Assembly: GCA_002712285.1 (NCBI GenBank) | Contig: PATC01000003.1 | Location: 1 to 46,566, forward strand | Length of the DNA: 46,566 nt | Direction: 5' to 3' | Source of the DNA: Methanobacteriota archaeon | GTDB lineage: Archaea > Thermoplasmatota > Poseidoniia > Poseidoniales > Thalassarchaeaceae | Shown: positions 44,245-46,566 of the stretch, one piece after another | Numbering within the stretch: position 1 is the stretch's first letter | How the letters are laid out: the number at the start of each line of letters is the position of its first letter | The notes under the pieces: model-generated | Seen by the model: the letters and a program-made list of their open reading frames with translations, nothing else | The model's database searches: none | What the model was told of the DNA's origin: nothing | Made by a program: the position numbers and the translations under genes

Positions 44245-46566
44245 TCAGAGGTACTGGCCACATGCAGAACAGTAGTCTCTACCATAGGCAGGTATGTGAA
44301 CCACACCAGGCGAATTGCAAAGAGTACAATTCTTCCCTGTTGGAATCATTTGACCTTGCTGTCCTTCTGTCTGTGTGGTGTTAGTAGTACCTGCTGTTGA
44401 TGTTGCAAGAGGTGCATCCTCGTCCTTATTCAAGAACATCATAGCACCGACTATTCCAGCGATAATCACAACCACAATACCGACTGCTCCGCCAATTACC
44501 ATCGCATTCATGCCTTCTGCTTCTCCTCCATCTGTTGGTGTATCATCGCCATTGCCTGCTGTTTCAAGGGCATCACAAGTACCATCTCCATCAGCATCTG
44601 GTGGTATAGAGTTTAGATCAAGAGGGTCGCTTCCACAATCGACTTCCTCTACATCCGAATGACCATCTCCATCGTCATCTGGATCCATATTATCTCCAAA
44701 GGCATCGCCATCTGTGTCAATGGTTTCAGATGAATCAACTGGAAATGCATCATCTTCGTTTACTACTCCATCACCATCGATATCATCATCCACAGTGTCA
44801 GCAATTCCATCACTATCGAGATCTGGACAACCTGCAGGAGATCCAGTTGAGGTTCCAGCTTCAAAAGGACATCCATCTGGTGCGTTCCCACTCTCATTGT
44901 CTCCATAGCCATCATTATCAGAATCGTAAATCTGTGTAGGATCCTGTGGGAACTTATCGAAGTCGTCGTAAGCTCCATCACCATCACTGTCCTTTTCTGA
45001 CAACGCACATCCATCCGAATCTATCGTTTCAATAGCCCAGTATGGAGTATCTGGGCAAAGATCGTTCACATCACTGATGCCATCACCATCTGTATCTTGA
45101 TTAGCTTCATCGCAGCCTTTGTTGTCAACGGTTGTAGCGTCGGGAGTTCCAGGGCATTCATCCATCGCATCGTTTACTCCGTCTCCATCAGTGTCACGTT
45201 GGCTCGCTCCACAACCATCAGAATTTACATCACTTGCCTCAATTGAGTTGGTAAACGGGCACAGGTCGTTTATGTCGAGGACACCATCGTTGTCTGTATC
45301 TCGCTGACTCTCACCACATCCATTATCGTCTACTAATTCACCGAATGGAGTGTTTGGACAAAGATCATCATCGTCGTTAACTAGGTCGTGATCTTCCTCA
45401 GTAGGATTCCTCTCAAGATAGACAATTGTTCCATTTGCTTCTTGGTCAAAGGTAAACACAGTTTCCCATCCATTTTCATTTGTTGTCATTTCTGAGTAAC
45501 GACCAGAAGCACGTTCGTAAGTTACAGTTACTTCTTCCCAACCTGCAGGTCCCTCTGCAGATACAGTGATTCCAAGATCATCGGGAGCATACCAAGATAC
45601 ATGTGCACGACCTGCTGCATCCACATCTATTGATGGATATACGCCTTGACTGGGGTCTGCTGAACCAATTGCTCGTACCATACTCATCTCAGTTCCATCG
45701 TGATGAACCATTAGGACACTACATTCGTTAAATGAATCACAGTCGGCATCTCCACTTGCAGAATCATATCCCTTCTGGAAAACATAGTACAGGGTCCCAT
45801 CGGGACCTGTTGCTAAATCTGGACGATAGTAATTAGTTGGTTGATCAGCAATGAATTCAGAACTCCAACCCGAAGTGTCCTTGCTGGACATGACGATATC
45901 AGTATTTGTGATATCTCGGTGGAAAACGACGGGGTCCTCTCCTAAGAAGCCCACACGGGGAAAGGTTGCGTTAACTGCAACTACCTCCGCTGGCATCCAG
46001 GTTCCATCATAATTCATAGAAATCCAAACCGTAGCATCTTCATCTAGATCAACCCATGTTGCTGCCAATGTTCCGTTCGCAGATACTGCGATTGAAGTAT
46101 ACCATCCAGTAGAGTTTCCGGAATGTAGAGTAGTAGTATCCCATTGTCCTGAATTTAATCTCTCAGCAATCCTCATTTCGGATCCATTCACAGAACCGAA
46201 TAAGGTTCGATCAGAAATGTGCATGTAAGATACTACAGGAATATGGCCAAGCGAAGCCGTTGAGGAAGGGATTGAAACCACATCCGCATATCTTCCTGAT
46301 TCAGCTTCAGAATCGATTACAACACGTTCTGATGCAGAAGTGCCCATTGTAAATATGACTAGATTGCAATCATCGGAATCGTTCATGTTGGTGCCAGGGT
46401 CATGATCGCAGGACGTAGTTCCTTTTTCGTATCCCTCAAAGAGAACCATGTACAAAGTACCGTCGCTCGTACGTGTAGATTCAAGATATGCGAAGTCATC
46501 TGTGTCTGTGCTTAACTCTCCAGGTGTCCAATCGCAACCTATGCTATCTGTTCGAGCAGAACTTGG
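44245..46566 (-). CDS. Thrombospondin-type-3-repeat surface protein with cytoplasmic zinc ribbon (5' end outside window)
   Basis: The frame is open to the right edge, so the start and signal peptide lie beyond the window; at least 773 residues are seen. The N-terminal visible part looks like a beta-propeller, with repeated phrases such as GPDGTLYYVFQKG and DAAGRAHVSWYAPD. A long Asp-rich run of thrombospondin type 3 repeats follows (DTDGDGVNDAMDECP and relatives), which in known proteins bind calcium. Then come one membrane helix (IGGAVGIVVVIIAGIVGAMMF), a basic-neutral linker and a C-terminal CTLC-x14-CSAC zinc ribbon that should be cytoplasmic. A surface adhesin with an internal protein-binding end is inferred. 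Confidence 0.85.
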   Translation of the reverse strand, partial: PSSARTDSIGCDWTPGELSTDTDDFAYLESTRTSDGTLYMVLFEGYEKGTTSCDHDPGTNMNDSDDCNLVIFTMGTSASERVVIDSEAESGRYADVVSIPSSTASLGHIPVVSYMHISDRTLFGSVNGSEMRIAERLNSGQWDTTTLHSGNSTGWYTSIAVSANGTLAATWVDLDEDATVWISMNYDGTWMPAEVVAVNATFPRVGFLGEDPVVFHRDITNTDIVMSSKDTSGWSSEFIADQPTNYYRPDLATGPDGTLYYVFQKGYDSASGDADCDSFNECSVLMVHHDGTEMSMVRAIGSADPSQGVYPSIDVDAAGRAHVSWYAPDDLGITVSAEGPAGWEEVTVTYERASGRYSEMTTNENGWETVFTFDQEANGTIVYLERNPTEEDHDLVNDDDDLCPNTPFGELVDDNGCGESQRDTDNDGVLDINDLCPFTNSIEASDVNSDGCGASQRDTDGDGVNDAMDECPGTPDATTVDNKGCDEANQDTDGDGISDVNDLCPDTPYWAIETIDSDGCALSEKDSDGDGAYDDFDKFPQDPTQIYDSDNDGYGDNESGNAPDGCPFEAGTSTGSPAGCPDLDSDGIADTVDDDIDGDGVVNEDDAFPVDSSETIDTDGDAFGDNMDPDDDGDGHSDVEEVDCGSDPLDLNSIPPDADGDGTCDALETAGNGDDTPTDGGEAEGMNAMVIGGAVGIVVVIIAGIVGAMMFLNKDEDAPLATSTAGTTNTTQTEGQQGQMIPTGKNCTLCNSPGVVHIPAYGRDYCSACGQYL
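44570..45400 (-). repeat. Protein-level thrombospondin type 3 repeat array
   Basis: Within the surface protein, about ten short Asp/Asn-rich units follow one another, many with the pattern D-x-D-x-DG-x-x-D-x-x-D-x-CP. At least four are separated by Gly/Cys units such as NGCGESQRD and DGCGASQRD. The DNA shows matching imperfect repeats (CCATCACCATC and similar). Boundaries are approximate. Confidence 0.75.

Noticed and set aside
44570-45400. CRISPR-like or minisatellite DNA array
   Set aside because: The repeats are imperfect, in frame and encode Asp-rich calcium-type units; no spacer pattern is present.

Overview
The window is a gene-dense piece of an archaeal chromosome. The archaeal marks are EF-1alpha followed by ribosomal protein S10, ribosomal protein S8e, SRP19, Sec61beta, a B-family DNA polymerase, a GINS subunit, a thermosome subunit, a Tma20/MCT-1-like PUA protein and a deoxyhypusine-synthase-family enzyme. 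They sit beside a bacterial-type DnaK and several very large secreted, membrane-anchored proteins with PKD, Ig-like and thrombospondin-type-3 modules. That mix, with short intergenic gaps and no mobile elements, best fits a marine Thermoplasmatota archaeon such as Marine Group II (Poseidoniales). The taxon is inferred from gene content, not from a marker-gene match.

Layout. 1-4.1 kb: end of a possible ABC ATPase, Sec61beta, small unknown or DNA-binding proteins, a XerA-like recombinase and a RimK-like ligase fused to a TrkA-C domain. 4.2-9.2 kb: four co-directional genes, namely a two-helix membrane protein, a SAP-TM-ectodomain protein, a ParA ATPase and a small protein that starts with a ParB-like ParA-contact motif. 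This is the best candidate here for an undescribed system. 9.2-13 kb: small secreted protein, PUA protein, FAH-family enzyme, S8e, SRP19, branched-chain aminotransferase. 13-19.6 kb: DNA polymerase B, PKD lipoprotein, EF-1alpha, S10, GINS. 19.7-26 kb: a 2120-residue surface protein. 26-28.4 kb: tRNA-Leu(CAA), SlyD-like FKBP, an Mrp-type ATPase with no cysteine and an inserted segment, an ArsC-like phosphatase-fold protein, tRNA-Gly(GCC). 28.4-31.9 kb: a 1011-residue surface protein and a small conserved protein. 32-34.3 kb: ureohydrolase, SpeD-like decarboxylase and deoxyhypusine-synthase-family enzyme. 34.4-37.3 kb: secreted M14 carboxypeptidase and M17 aminopeptidase. 37.3-41.5 kb: DnaK with an upstream Hsp20-like protein, divergent from a sequence-divergent thermosome subunit. 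41.5-46.6 kb: short-chain threonine dehydrogenase, eukaryote-like CTP synthase and the 3' part of a thrombospondin-repeat surface protein that ends in a cytoplasmic zinc ribbon and runs off the right edge.

How genes work together. The 32-34.3 kb genes make a coherent polyamine/hypusine set. The two peptidase genes suggest use of external protein. The chaperone genes share one divergent promoter region. The ParA cluster is read, as inference, as a membrane-linked DNA positioning or tethering module. No stretch over 300 bp lacks a gene. I saw no CRISPR array, insertion sequence, rRNA or replication origin.
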